Below, piece after piece: positions 26,602 through 35,308 of a stretch of DNA of 64,000 nucleotides. Location: contig NZ_CP011402.1 in assembly GCF_001643775.1 (NCBI RefSeq), positions 124,001-188,000 on the forward strand, read 5' to 3'. Origin of the DNA: Denitrobacterium detoxificans (GTDB taxonomy: Bacteria; Actinomycetota; Coriobacteriia; Coriobacteriales; Eggerthellaceae). A program made the position numbers and the translations under genes. The notes below the pieces were generated by a model. The model ran no database searches and was not told the origin of the DNA. It saw only the letters and a list, made by a program, of their open reading frames with translations. Within the stretch, counting starts at the first letter, position 1. Each line of letters starts with the position of its first letter.

Positions 26602-27732
26602 ATGTCTGCGGCAGAAGGAGCGGCAGAGGCCCTGCCCGAAAACGTGCTCACGCGCGATCTTTCTCAGTTCAAGAACCCCGAACTTGCAAAGGGGCTCATC
26701 GATTCCATCCAGGCGCTTGCGCCCGAGAGCTGCGCGCTCATGGAGGTATGCGGCACGCATACGGTTTCCATTGCCCGCGCGGGCATTCGTGCCATCATGC
26801 CTGAGGGAACGCGCCTGCTTTCGGGTCCGGGTTGTCCCGTGTGCGTTACGGCCAACCGCGATATCGATACCGTTATCGCGCTGTGCCGCATCCCCGACGT
26901 CACCATTACTACGTTTGGCAACATGACGCGCGTACCTGGTTCCACGTCGAGTCTGCTTGCCGAAAAGGCAGCGGGCCGCAGCGTGGAAATCGTGTACTCG
27001 CCGCTCGATGCGCTGCGCTATGCGCAGGAGCATCCCGAACGCCAGGTCATCTTCGTGGGCGTGGGCTTCGAGACCACCACGCCGCTCATCGCCATGGCCA
27101 TTCGCCGTGCGAAGCAGATGGGGCTTACCAACTTCACCGTCTTCGTGGCGCACAAGAACATGCCCGGTGCACTCGAGGCCATTGTGTCCGACCCGTCGCT
27201 TCAGGTGGACGCCCTTATTCTGCCTGGTCATGTATCCACTATTACGGGCATGGCTCCGTACCAGTTCCTGGCCGAACGCTATGGCATTCCCGGCGTGATC
27301 ACTGGCTTCGAACCGGTGGACGTGCTGCAGGGCATTGCCATGCTCATGCGCCAGCTGCACGAAGGCCGTGCGGAAATCGAGATCGCGTACACGCGCGGCG
27401 TGCGTGCGGAAGGCAATCCCGTGGCGCTGGCCGCTATCGACGAGGTGTTCGAAACTTGCACTGCTACCTGGCGTGGGCTGGGCCCCATTCCCGGAAGCGG
27501 ATATCACATTCGCCCCGAGTTCGCGGAGTTCGACGCGGTGGAGCGATTCCATCCCGAAGTGGAACCCACCATCGAACCGCGCGGATGTCGTTGCGGCGAT
27601 GTGCTGCGCGGGGCCATCACGCCGAAGGCGTGCCCGCACTTCAATCGTAGCTGCACGCCCGAGAACCCCGTTGGCCCCTGCATGGTGTCTTCCGAGGGCA
27701 GCTGCGCGGCTTACTACCGCTATTACCGATAA
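26602..27732 (+). CDS. hypD: Hydrogenase maturation protein HypD
   Basis: 376-residue HypD; E. coli HypD has 373. It binds a [4Fe-4S] cluster and with HypC assembles the iron-cyanide-carbonyl group. Conserved motifs are CGTHT, GPGCPVCVT, the GFETTTP segment and the C-terminal cysteine cluster around CRCGDVLRG. The start at 26602 immediately follows the hypC stop; an upstream in-frame start at 26482 would lie inside hypC. No hypA, hypB or hypE follows; the next gene is unrelated. Confidence 0.95.
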   Translation: MSAAEGAAEALPENVLTRDLSQFKNPELAKGLIDSIQALAPESCALMEVCGTHTVSIARAGIRAIMPEGTRLLSGPGCPVCVTANRDIDTVIALCRIPDVTITTFGNMTRVPGSTSSLLAEKAAGRSVEIVYSPLDALRYAQEHPERQVIFVGVGFETTTPLIAMAIRRAKQMGLTNFTVFVAHKNMPGALEAIVSDPSLQVDALILPGHVSTITGMAPYQFLAERYGIPGVITGFEPVDVLQGIAMLMRQLHEGRAEIEIAYTRGVRAEGNPVALAAIDEVFETCTATWRGLGPIPGSGYHIRPEFAEFDAVERFHPEVEPTIEPRGCRCGDVLRGAITPKACPHFNRSCTPENPVGPCMVSSEGSCAAYYRYYR

Positions 27733-27746
27733 GCCTTTCTGCCTGG

Positions 27747-27832
27747 CGCGCGGGGCGCGACAACGTTTCCCGCGCGCTACAGAAGGGTAACAGTGACGCG
27801 CCATGCGTCGACCGCCCCGCTTACGCGGGGTT
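27747..27832 (+). terminator. Tandem hairpins after hypD
   Basis: CGCGCGGG (27747-27754) pairs with CCCGCGCG (27769-27776), and CCCCGC (27815-27820) with GCGGGG (27825-27830). Only two T residues follow, so termination strength is uncertain. The 27733-27883 gap holds no gene. Confidence 0.45.
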
Positions 27833-27883
27833 ACCATCACAAGCGATATCAGCGAGCCGCCTGGTGCGGGAAAGGAACGATGC

Positions 27884-28663
27884 GTGCGCGTCAGCGAGGA
27901 AAAGATTCATCGCTCGCAAAATGGCGTGTTTGGTGGGGTTGCGGCTGGTCTGGCCACCCATGTCGACATCGACCCTGCCATCATGCGCATCGTATGCGTC
28001 GTGCTCGCCCTGCTTACCGCTGGCGCCATCATTCCGCTCTACATTGCACTCTGGCTCATCTTCCCCGAAGAGGAGGAGACGTGGGAGCCCGTGGACATCG
28101 ATCCGAGCATGTATGGGGCAACATGCCCCATTCGCCCCATCGACGCCGCAAGCAAGCGTTCGCGTCGACGTACGCTGGTCATTTGCGTGTGCCTAGCTGT
28201 GGGACTTCTTCTTGTGTCCCTGGTTTCCGTTGCCGTGCTGGCTCAATTCGATGCGTCCTTTGGGCTCGTTCAAATTCCGGCCGCCTTTGCCATGGCAGTG
28301 GGCAGTGCCCGGTTTGTCATTCCCGGAAAGCATGGATACAACATTGTTACCTGTGCCGAAGGCGCCATGCTCTTTTTCGTGGGGCTGCTCGTGATGCTGT
28401 GGTCGGTCGACCTCGTCTCGATACGCCTCGATGCGTGGTTTGCGGAAACCTGGCCACTGCTTGCCATCACGCTCGGCTTGCTCATTCAGGCTCGTGCACT
28501 TGACGCGCCAGCTCTTGTGGTGTGCGCTATCGCGGCGTTTGTGGTGTTCTGCGCCATCGGCTTTACCACGTATACGTTCATCGGCGCGCATGAGGGCCTG
28601 TGGCAGCCGCTCCAGTTCCGCGATGATGTCTTGGCGCCCTTGGATTGGTGGGGGAGGGCATAG
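27884..28663 (+). CDS. PspC-domain membrane protein (N-terminal PspC)
   Basis: 259-residue membrane protein. The first 60 residues form a PspC domain (SQNGVFGGVAAGLATHVDID, then a long hydrophobic stretch ending IFPEEEE). A basic linker (SKRSRRRT) and about four further membrane helices follow. PspC-domain proteins take part in envelope stress sensing in many bacteria, but no role is shown here. I chose GTG at 27884, preceded by GGGAAAGGA at good spacing, because the upstream 27 codons are Pro/Arg-rich and lie over the hypD hairpins. The stop overlaps the GTG of the next gene (TAGTG). Confidence 0.75.
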   Translation: MRVSEEKIHRSQNGVFGGVAAGLATHVDIDPAIMRIVCVVLALLTAGAIIPLYIALWLIFPEEEETWEPVDIDPSMYGATCPIRPIDAASKRSRRRTLVICVCLAVGLLLVSLVSVAVLAQFDASFGLVQIPAAFAMAVGSARFVIPGKHGYNIVTCAEGAMLFFVGLLVMLWSVDLVSIRLDAWFAETWPLLAITLGLLIQARALDAPALVVCAIAAFVVFCAIGFTTYTFIGAHEGLWQPLQFRDDVLAPLDWWGRA

Positions 28664-29094
28664 TGGCAAGGAAATTATCCTCGTATCCCCTGAAGAACCG
28701 CATCTGGGCGGGCGTAGGCATGGTTATCACGTTCGTGGGAGCCATTGCCCTTTTGGGCATGTACGCCCACTTGGGCTGGTGGGTTACGCTGGGGCAGGCG
28801 GTTGCCTTCATCCTGAACGTTCTGCTGCCCATTTCGCTTGTGCTGTTGGTTGTCTACCTATTCTGGGCATGGCGCGTGGGCAAGTTCGCGTCGCTGGGTT
28901 GGGTGGATGGAACCAAGCGGCTTTGCCGTAGCGAGACCGACGTTCGCCTCTTTGGCGTATGTGGAGGATTTGCGCAGCGCTATGGGCTGGACAGCACGGT
29001 GGTGCGCGTGGTTGTTTTGCTCCTCTTCTTTGTATCGCCCCTGCTCATGACGCTGGCGTATGCACTCTTCGCCCTTTTAATGCCACGGGAGTAA
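28663..29094 (+). CDS. PspC-domain membrane protein (C-terminal PspC)
   Basis: 143-residue membrane protein with two N-terminal helices and a C-terminal PspC domain: LCRSETDVRLFGVCGGFAQR, then a hydrophobic segment ending in LMPRE. It is the mirror arrangement of its upstream neighbour, whose PspC domain is N-terminal. GTG at 28663 overlaps that gene's stop (TAGTG) and follows GGGGGAGGG, so the two are translationally coupled and probably act together in the membrane. No pspA or pspF-like gene is nearby. Confidence 0.75.
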   Translation: MARKLSSYPLKNRIWAGVGMVITFVGAIALLGMYAHLGWWVTLGQAVAFILNVLLPISLVLLVVYLFWAWRVGKFASLGWVDGTKRLCRSETDVRLFGVCGGFAQRYGLDSTVVRVVVLLLFFVSPLLMTLAYALFALLMPRE

Positions 29095-29259
29095 TCCCAT
29101 TTCAGAGGCCGTGTGGGGCATGCAAAATTTTGTATAGAATGCCCGTTTCGGTATAATTTTCGAGCTTTCAAATACGTTTCGGGATGGCAAAACACACCAG
29201 ACACGCACGAAGCCGTCCTTGCGCAGGCGTTCGCCTGCCATTCGATTAACGGGAGATGC

Positions 29260-30015
29260 GTGGTTCAAACGCAAGCACATATGCGCCGCTTTGCGGTGCC
29301 TGGGGTTGTTGCCCTTCTCGCGCTTGTTGCCTGTGTGACACTGTGCGTTTTGGTCATTCCCCGTGGCATTGCGCAGGGCGCTGCCCAGGCCGATGATTCT
29401 ACGCTGGGCGTGGGCGATACGCTTTCGGTTGCGCAAGCGGGCGAAAGCGCCACGACGTTTGCGAACGCAACTGCTTCCACTACGCAAGCCGTTTCCGATA
29501 GCGGTGCCTCTCTCCAGAAGGCGCAGACGCGATCTATCACCGTGAGCGACCCCGACCCCGTCGTGCTGCTTTCCGCGGTCGACATGGGCAATGTCGATAC
29601 GATTCAGGCTGCTGCCCAGGTGGGCACCACCAATCCGCTTCCCACGGCGCCGCTCATTCAGCCCGATATGTCCGAAGAGGGTTGGATGTCGGGCGAGGCT
29701 TCGGCCTATTCCGTGTCCGACTGCATCAACGCCGACCCCGACAACCCCGATGCCGGCCGTCTTACCGCCTCTGGCCGTGCATTTAGCGACAGCGGCGTTA
29801 CGGTTGCCGTACCCCAGGGCCAGGAATATCTGCTGGGCCGTGCGGTCGAAATCAATTACAACGGCATTACGGTCGTTGCCACGGTTACCGATACGGGCAG
29901 CTTCGGCAGCAAGTACGGTCGCGTGCTCGACCTGGCCGGTGGCGTCTACAAGGCCTTCGGCTATTCCTCTTCGAGCGACTGGGGCGTGCACACCGTCTCG
30001 TATCGCTTCCTGTAG
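29260..30015 (+). CDS. Secreted or membrane-anchored double-psi beta-barrel protein, RlpA/3D-like
   Basis: 251-residue protein: an N-terminal hydrophobic segment after two arginines (RRFAVPGVVALLALVACVTL) acting as signal or anchor, a Ser/Thr/Ala-rich linker of about 90 residues, and a C-terminal domain with TASGRAF, ATVTDTGSFG and KYGRVLDLAGG. These match the double-psi beta-barrel of RlpA and 3D proteins (TDTG with the catalytic-type Asp), often involved in peptidoglycan cleavage or binding. GTG at 29260 follows GGGAG; ATG at 29281 is an alternative. A TATAAT box lies at 29152-29157. Substrate is not known. Confidence 0.75.
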   Translation: MVQTQAHMRRFAVPGVVALLALVACVTLCVLVIPRGIAQGAAQADDSTLGVGDTLSVAQAGESATTFANATASTTQAVSDSGASLQKAQTRSITVSDPDPVVLLSAVDMGNVDTIQAAAQVGTTNPLPTAPLIQPDMSEEGWMSGEASAYSVSDCINADPDNPDAGRLTASGRAFSDSGVTVAVPQGQEYLLGRAVEINYNGITVVATVTDTGSFGSKYGRVLDLAGGVYKAFGYSSSSDWGVHTVSYRFL

Positions 30016-30027
30016 TTCTGAAATCGC

Positions 30028-30056
30028 TTGGGTGCACGGTTCTGCCGCGTTATACT
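30028..30056 (+). promoter_or_regulatory. Promoter for the Trk regulatory pair
   Basis: TTGGGT (30028-30033) and TATACT (30051-30056) are spaced by 17 bases, about 30 bases upstream of the first TrkA-type gene. Confidence 0.6.
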
Positions 30057-30084
30057 TCGCATTGCATGACGTGAAAGGAATCGG

Positions 30085-30747
30085 ATGAGTAGGAACGTAA
30101 TCGTCGTTGGCTGCGGCCGCGTGGGCTCGCAGCTGGCAAATATGCTTTCCGAGAATGGCAATAACGTGTGCGTCGTCGACCGCGACGCGAACGCCTTCTC
30201 CAACCTGGGCCGTGCATTCAATGGCTCGGTCGTTCAGGGCGTCGGCTTCGACGAGGACGTGCTTACTCGCGCCGGTATTGCCACGGCCGATTGCGTTGCC
30301 GCGGTAACGCAATCCGACAACGCCAACCTCATGACGGTGGAAGTTGCCTCGCACATCTTCAACGTGCCCCACGTCATCGCGCGCCTGTACAACCCCGGCC
30401 ATGAACGTGCGTACGAGCAGTTGGGCTTGGATTACGTGTGCGGCACCTCGCTCGTTGCCGAAGAAGTCTTCTCTAAGATCTCTTCGGGCCATGGCTTCCA
30501 TCTCGATACGTTCGGCGACTACGAGGTCCTGCGATTCTCGTTGAACCTGGAACGCAATGATATGAAGTCCATTCGCGTTTCCCAGCTGGAAAAGGCTCAT
30601 GACGTGCGCATTATCTGCTTCGAACGAGCTGATGGCCGTACGAGCTCCATTCCCACGGGCGATAGCGTGCTGGAGCATGGCGACTCCGTGCTCGCCTGCG
30701 TGCGCAGCACCATGGTGCCTTCGTTCGCGCGTTGGATTCAAGACTAG
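30085..30747 (+). CDS. TrkA/KtrA-type potassium uptake regulatory protein
   Basis: 220-residue protein with an N-terminal Rossmann RCK domain (VIVVGCGRVGSQLA, the nucleotide-binding glycine motif, with the acidic VVDRD after strand two) and a C-terminal TrkA_C domain (from about residue 140). Such proteins bind NAD(H) or ATP and gate potassium channels or transporters in the membrane. GAAAGG precedes the ATG. It is followed after eight bases by a second protein of the same family; the membrane subunit is not in the window. Confidence 0.88.
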   Translation: MSRNVIVVGCGRVGSQLANMLSENGNNVCVVDRDANAFSNLGRAFNGSVVQGVGFDEDVLTRAGIATADCVAAVTQSDNANLMTVEVASHIFNVPHVIARLYNPGHERAYEQLGLDYVCGTSLVAEEVFSKISSGHGFHLDTFGDYEVLRFSLNLERNDMKSIRVSQLEKAHDVRIICFERADGRTSSIPTGDSVLEHGDSVLACVRSTMVPSFARWIQD

Positions 30748-30755
30748 GGGCCACT

Positions 30756-31433
30756 ATGTACATTGTTATCAACGGAGGCGGCAAAGTTGGCGAGTATCTT
30801 GCCACGGTAATGCTGCGCGATGGCAACGAAGTCGCCATCATCGAGGAAGACCAGGAAACGGCCGACCATCTTGCCAACGTGCTCACGGGTCGCTATCTGG
30901 TTATCTGGGGCGACGGCTGCATGTCGCGCTACCAGGAAGATGCCGACATCCGTCGCGCCGACGTATTCGTATCCACTACGGGCAAGGACGACGCCAACTT
31001 GGTGTCGTGCGAAATCGCCACGCGCGTTTTCGATGTGCCGCGTTGCATTGCCCGCGTGAACACTCCCAAGAACATGCGCATCTTCCGTGAGGTGGGCATC
31101 GAATGCGTGTCGTCCACGGCACTCATTGCCACCATCATCGAGGAAGACGCCATGCTGGGTGGCATTAGCGTGCTTTCCAGCTTGTCCCATGGCAACGTGG
31201 CGCTGAACCAGGTTACCGTTCCGCGCATGCGCCATCATGACAACGACGAGGGCGTGCTTGCCTACGACGTTCCCATGCCCGAGGGCTGCCTTCTCGTGGC
31301 CGTTTCGCATGGCGATGACGACGATATGGAAGTCGTGGGCGAGGACACGTACCTGTATCCGGGCGACGCCGTGATCATCGCGTCCGACAAGGATCAGCGC
31401 GCAGCCGCGGTTGCCGTATTCAAGCAGCTGTAG
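30756..31433 (+). CDS. Second TrkA/KtrA-type potassium uptake regulatory protein
   Basis: 225-residue RCK protein with VINGGGKVGEYLA as nucleotide-binding motif, EED at the end of strand two, and a C-terminal TrkA_C domain ending with YLYPGDAVIIAS. ATG at 30756 follows AGGGG; the open frame begins eight codons earlier within the previous gene. The pair may form a hetero-ring, as proposed for two-gene Trk regulators in other Actinobacteria, though this is inference. The GGG-x2-G motif lacks the third glycine spacing of its neighbour, so ligand preference may differ. Confidence 0.87.
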   Translation: MYIVINGGGKVGEYLATVMLRDGNEVAIIEEDQETADHLANVLTGRYLVIWGDGCMSRYQEDADIRRADVFVSTTGKDDANLVSCEIATRVFDVPRCIARVNTPKNMRIFREVGIECVSSTALIATIIEEDAMLGGISVLSSLSHGNVALNQVTVPRMRHHDNDEGVLAYDVPMPEGCLLVAVSHGDDDDMEVVGEDTYLYPGDAVIIASDKDQRAAAVAVFKQL

Positions 31434-31546
31434 CCTTTGTGCCCGCGCCTCTCGTGGCGTTTTCTCGTGCTTGCTTCACTTGCGCGCATTGGAGTGCCAT
31501 GCGGATTTAAAATGTGTGCAGCATTCCGCAAGAAGAAAGGGCAGGC

Positions 31547-32890
31547 ATGATCCCTCGTTACACGCGCCCCCAGATGGGCCACATTTGGACGAACGAGAAC
31601 AAGTTCGCCGTTTGGAAGGAAATCGAGCTTTTGGCATGCGAAGCGCAGGCCGAGCTGGGCGCATCGGGCATCACGAAAGAGGAAGCCGCGTGGATTCGCG
31701 CGCATGCCGATTTCCGCGTAGACCGCATCGACGAAATCGAGGCCGTAACCAACCACGACGTTATTGCGTTCCTTACCTGCATGGCAGAATACATCGATGC
31801 CGACGTGCCCGAAGGCCAGGAAAAGCCCAGCCGCTGGGTGCATTACGGCATGACGAGCAGCGACCTGGGCGACACGGCGCTTTCCTATCAGATTACCCAG
31901 GCGCTCGACATCATCATCGAAGACGTGCGCCAAATCGGCGAGATCTGCAAGCGTCGCGCGTTCGAATTCCAGAATACGCTGTGCGTGGGCCGCACCCATG
32001 GCATCCATGCCGAGCCCATGACCTTTGGCATGAAGTTCGGTAGCTGGGCCTGGGCCATGAAGCGCGCTCTCGACCGTCTGCTTCAGGCGCGTGAAGTTGC
32101 CGCTACGGGTGCCATCAGCGGCGCCGTGGGCACGTATTCCAGCATCGACCCGTTCGTAGAGCAGTACGTGTGCGAGCATATGGGCCTTACGCCCGATCCG
32201 CTGTCCACCCAGGTTCTGGCGCGCGACCGTCATGCGCAGGTCATGAGCACGCTCGCATGCACCGCTGCCAGCTTCGAGAGCATTGCCATGCAGGTGCGCC
32301 TGCTGCAGCAGTCCGACGTCATCGAGGCCGAGGAGCCGTTCAAGAAGGGTCAGAAGGGCTCTTCCGCCATGCCTCACAAGCGCAACCCCATCACCGCCGA
32401 GCGCGTGTGCGGCCTGGCCCGCACTGTGAAGGCCAATGCGCAGGTTGGCTTCGACGACGTTGCCCTGTGGTACGAGCGCGATATCTCGCACTCCGGCGCC
32501 GAGCGCACCGCGCTTGCTGATAGTTTCATCGCCCTCGACTACATTGCCGAGAAGCTGCGCTGGATCCTGGACGGCCTGCAGACGTACCCCGAGGCCATGC
32601 AGGCGAACATGTACAAGACGCGTGGCCTGATCTTCTCGAGCAAGGTTTTGCTTGCCCTGGTTCAGACGGGCATCACGCGTGAAGACGCCTACGTCATCGT
32701 GCAGCGCAACGCCATGGCCACGTGGCACGACGTGCAGCAGGCCAAGGAAGGCCCCAGCTATCGCGAACGCTTGGAAGCCGACCCCGAGTGCACGCTTACG
32801 CAGGAAGTGCTCGACGAGATCTTCGATCCGTGGGATTTCCTACAGCGCAAGGACATCGTATTCGACCGTCTGAAGGAACTTGAGTTCTAG
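31547..32890 (+). CDS. purB: Adenylosuccinate lyase
   Basis: 447-residue lyase of the fumarase/aspartase superfamily. It cleaves adenylosuccinate to AMP and fumarate and SAICAR to AICAR in purine synthesis. The signature SSAMPHKRNPI (catalytic Ser loop) and the TSSDLGDTA motif are present. The start at 31547 follows AGAAAGGGCAGG; upstream in-frame codons lack support. It ends at a clear terminator and is probably transcribed alone. Confidence 0.95.
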   Translation: MIPRYTRPQMGHIWTNENKFAVWKEIELLACEAQAELGASGITKEEAAWIRAHADFRVDRIDEIEAVTNHDVIAFLTCMAEYIDADVPEGQEKPSRWVHYGMTSSDLGDTALSYQITQALDIIIEDVRQIGEICKRRAFEFQNTLCVGRTHGIHAEPMTFGMKFGSWAWAMKRALDRLLQAREVAATGAISGAVGTYSSIDPFVEQYVCEHMGLTPDPLSTQVLARDRHAQVMSTLACTAASFESIAMQVRLLQQSDVIEAEEPFKKGQKGSSAMPHKRNPITAERVCGLARTVKANAQVGFDDVALWYERDISHSGAERTALADSFIALDYIAEKLRWILDGLQTYPEAMQANMYKTRGLIFSSKVLLALVQTGITREDAYVIVQRNAMATWHDVQQAKEGPSYRERLEADPECTLTQEVLDEIFDPWDFLQRKDIVFDRLKELEF

Positions 32891-32933
32891 GCCAATCTCG
32901 TATGGCTTTCGCGCCGGCTTAGCGGGCGCGGTG

Positions 32934-32982
32934 AACGCCCCGGTGCGTGCTGTAGTACCTGCAGCCGCCCCGGGGCGTTTTG
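32934..32982 (+). terminator. Intrinsic terminator of purB
   Basis: AACGCCCCGG (32934-32943) pairs with CCGGGGCGTT (32970-32979), followed by a short T run. The loop is 26 bases and contains a further small palindrome. Confidence 0.75.
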
Positions 32983-33019
32983 CGTCATGTGCGTGCTGGG
33001 CGGCAAGGTGATATGCTTA

Positions 33020-33049
33020 TTGTCCTGTAATGGGCCAATTAGCTAGAAT
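33020..33049 (+). promoter_or_regulatory. Promoter giving a probable leaderless response-regulator mRNA
   Basis: TTGTCC (33020-33025), 18 bases, then TAGAAT (33044-33049). Six bases after the -10 box stands the ATG at 33056, so transcription would start at the start codon. No Shine-Dalgarno sequence precedes it. Confidence 0.6.
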
Positions 33050-33055
33050 ATGGGC

Positions 33056-33793
33056 ATGCAAATCGCCGTTGTCGAAGATAATCTGTACGACATGAAGCAC
33101 ATGCGCTTCCTTTTGGAGCGCTATCTTTCCGTGCGCGGCGTTATAGCCTCCATCGACACGTACCGCACGGCTGCGGAATTCCTGGAGGGCCTGGAGGCTG
33201 GCCGTCACGATGTCGTTCTCTTCGACTGCTATCTCGACGAAGCGGGCATGGTGCCCGACCCCAATGCCATGACGGGGCTGGATGCATCGCGCAAGTTGCG
33301 ACAGGTCGATCCCGACTGCGTCATCGTGTTTACCACTACCAGCCGTGATTTCGCGGTTGAAAGCTATGAGGTGCAAGCGCAGGGCTATCTCATCAAGCCC
33401 GTTGCGTACGAAGACTTATCGATGCTGCTCGACCGCGTCATGGCGCAGCGTGCTCCAACGCGCATGGTGACCCTGGGCGGGGAAGGCTTCGACGCGAATT
33501 CTCTCTACTGGGCTCGCTCGGCGGGTCATTATCTTGAACTGCATTTGGCCGAGCGCGTGTTTTTGCGCGTGCGTTCTACGTTTGCTCAGCTGGAAGGCGC
33601 AGTGGCTGGCTTGCAGCAGTTCTACGTTCCTGCGCGTGGCTACATCGTGAACCTCGATGTAGTCGACCGCATGGATGGCAACGAATTCGTGGTGCGTGGG
33701 GGCGATAGGATTCCCGTGAGTCGTCGCAGCCTGCCTCAGGCTCGTGCCGCATGGGCCGATTGGATGTCCCAACGCAATGGCCGAGGGTTCTAG
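33056..33793 (+). CDS. LytTR-family response regulator (AgrA/LytR type)
   Basis: 245-residue regulator. The receiver domain begins MQIAVVEDN with acidic Glu8/Asp9, has the phosphorylation site Asp57 (LFDCYLD) and the conserved Lys in YLIKP. The C-terminal LytTR DNA-binding domain covers about residues 140-235 (YWARSAGHYLELHLAE, RGYIVNLDVVDRM, VPVSRR-like end). LytTR proteins bind paired 9-bp direct repeats. I prefer ATG at 33056 over 33050 because the -10 box abuts 33050, making the mRNA leaderless from 33056. It is followed after two bases by its kinase gene. A candidate target lies upstream of the diguanylate cyclase at 35309. Confidence 0.88.
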   Translation: MQIAVVEDNLYDMKHMRFLLERYLSVRGVIASIDTYRTAAEFLEGLEAGRHDVVLFDCYLDEAGMVPDPNAMTGLDASRKLRQVDPDCVIVFTTTSRDFAVESYEVQAQGYLIKPVAYEDLSMLLDRVMAQRAPTRMVTLGGEGFDANSLYWARSAGHYLELHLAERVFLRVRSTFAQLEGAVAGLQQFYVPARGYIVNLDVVDRMDGNEFVVRGGDRIPVSRRSLPQARAAWADWMSQRNGRGF

Positions 33794-33795
33794 TC

Positions 33796-35142
33796 GTGGT
33801 TAGCTTCTCGAACATCTTCTATTCGGTTTGCGAGCAGCTCATGATGGTCTCGTCGGCGTACCTTACGCTTACGCCGTTGGTTGCTGCTGAGTGGATATCG
33901 CGTCGTACGCGCGTGACGTTCATGTTGCTCGTTGCCGCCATGGGGGTTACCTGTGGCGTTATGTATGAGGTTCTCCCCGAAAGCAAGCTGCCGCTGTTTA
34001 TCCTTACGAGCGTCGTGTCCATCGGCGTGCTCATTGCCGTTACGCGCATTCGTCCGTACTTCTTGCTCTACCTGTTCTTTACGTCGGAGTTCTTCGTGTA
34101 TTCCCTTTCGACGTTTGCGCGTGTTGCGGATGCGTTCATGTATCCCGAATCGCTGGCTGCTTCGCATTACACGTGGTTCGGGGAAATCGTGCTTTGGAGC
34201 TCGTTGGTGCTGTTTTGCGCGGCGTCGTATTCTCTGTTTCACGATCGCATTCCCTACATTTTGGAAAATGGCGTTATGGGGCAGTCGGGGCGTTCGTTCT
34301 GGCATAATGCGTGGCTGCTGCCCTTCATGTGCTATCTGGTGGACGTGCTCGCAATCGATGTTCCGTCCGACCCGTCGCTCGTGGACGGGAACGTGCTCTT
34401 CTCGCTCGTGTTCCTGCAGCTTGTCATCATGACGCTGTATTTGTCTATTCTGGGTTTGGAATACTATCTCATGCATAGTGCAAAGGATGCTCAGGAGGGT
34501 TTGAACCGCGAGCACTTGCTCGATATGCAATTGCGGCAGAATACGGTCATGAAGGAGCGCATCGATCAAGCGCGGCGCGCGCGGCACGACTTGCGTCATT
34601 TTCGAAACACCGTTGCGATGTATCTTCGAAATGACGACCCAGATGGCCTAAAAACGTATCTTGGTCAATTAGACGAAATCACGGATGATAGCCCCCTTAT
34701 TTGGTGCGAGAACTCCATTGTGAACGCCATCGTGGGCCATTACGTGTCTCGAGCGCAGGCGTTGGGTGCCGAAGTACAAGTGCATGCTCAGGTTCCGCAA
34801 GAGTGCGGCATAACCGAGGCGCAGTTTTCCGTGGTGGTTGGCAACGTGCTCGAAAACGCCGTTGCCGCCCTGGAGCGCGCGAAGGAAGAGGGCGGTATTC
34901 GCCTGGCGCTCATCATAGCAATCGACGTAGGCGTTGGTCGTCAGTTCACGCTTGACGTACGCAATACATACGCAGGTGAGATACTGAAAAACGGCCAGGG
35001 CGAGTTGCTGTCCACCAAGCACGAGGGAACGGGCGTTGGCACGGCTAGCGTAACCGCCGTTGCCGAACGCATGGGCGGCTTTGCCCGCTTTGGGAACGAG
35101 GGCGGCATGTTCCGCGCGTACGTTCTCATGCCCCTGGGATAG
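33796..35142 (+). CDS. HPK10-type sensor histidine kinase (AgrC-like)
   Basis: 448-residue membrane kinase. About six or seven hydrophobic helices fill residues 1-230, followed by a dimerisation segment with the phospho-acceptor His264 in RRARHDLRHF and a GHKL ATPase domain with N-box NVLENAVAAL (Asn350, Asn354) and a glycine-rich GTGVGTAS segment. This layout matches the HPK10/AgrC peptide-sensing kinases. GTG at 33796 follows GAGGG at good spacing and lies two bases after the regulator stop. No agrB/agrD-like peptide gene is visible nearby, so the signal is unknown. Confidence 0.86.
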   Translation: MVSFSNIFYSVCEQLMMVSSAYLTLTPLVAAEWISRRTRVTFMLLVAAMGVTCGVMYEVLPESKLPLFILTSVVSIGVLIAVTRIRPYFLLYLFFTSEFFVYSLSTFARVADAFMYPESLAASHYTWFGEIVLWSSLVLFCAASYSLFHDRIPYILENGVMGQSGRSFWHNAWLLPFMCYLVDVLAIDVPSDPSLVDGNVLFSLVFLQLVIMTLYLSILGLEYYLMHSAKDAQEGLNREHLLDMQLRQNTVMKERIDQARRARHDLRHFRNTVAMYLRNDDPDGLKTYLGQLDEITDDSPLIWCENSIVNAIVGHYVSRAQALGAEVQVHAQVPQECGITEAQFSVVVGNVLENAVAALERAKEEGGIRLALIIAIDVGVGRQFTLDVRNTYAGEILKNGQGELLSTKHEGTGVGTASVTAVAERMGGFARFGNEGGMFRAYVLMPLG

Positions 35143-35185
35143 ACTCTTTTCAGCAGAAATCCCCCAAATGTCATAAACGGTATTT

Positions 35186-35242
35186 GTTTGGCACGAACGG
35201 CATGCCGTTTGGCACCAACTGCAATGCCCCGCTTCCTACAAT
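35186..35242 (+). promoter_or_regulatory. Candidate LytTR operator and promoter of the diguanylate cyclase gene
   Basis: The 9-mer GTTTGGCAC occurs twice, at 35186-35194 and 35207-35215, with a period of 21 bases (two helical turns). A perfect palindrome AACGGCATGCCGTT (35196-35209) lies between and partly over them. The second copy overlaps a poor -35 region (ACCAAC, 35214-35219), 17 bases before a good -10 box TACAAT (35237-35242). This is the geometry of LytTR-activated promoters (9-bp direct repeats 12-13 bases apart, beside a weak -35). Confidence 0.6.
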
Positions 35243-35308
35243 GCAAATAGTAGGGAAAGGTACGCCTGTGCCCGTGTGCACAAGAGAGAACAGCAGGGGG
35301 TGTGCGTT

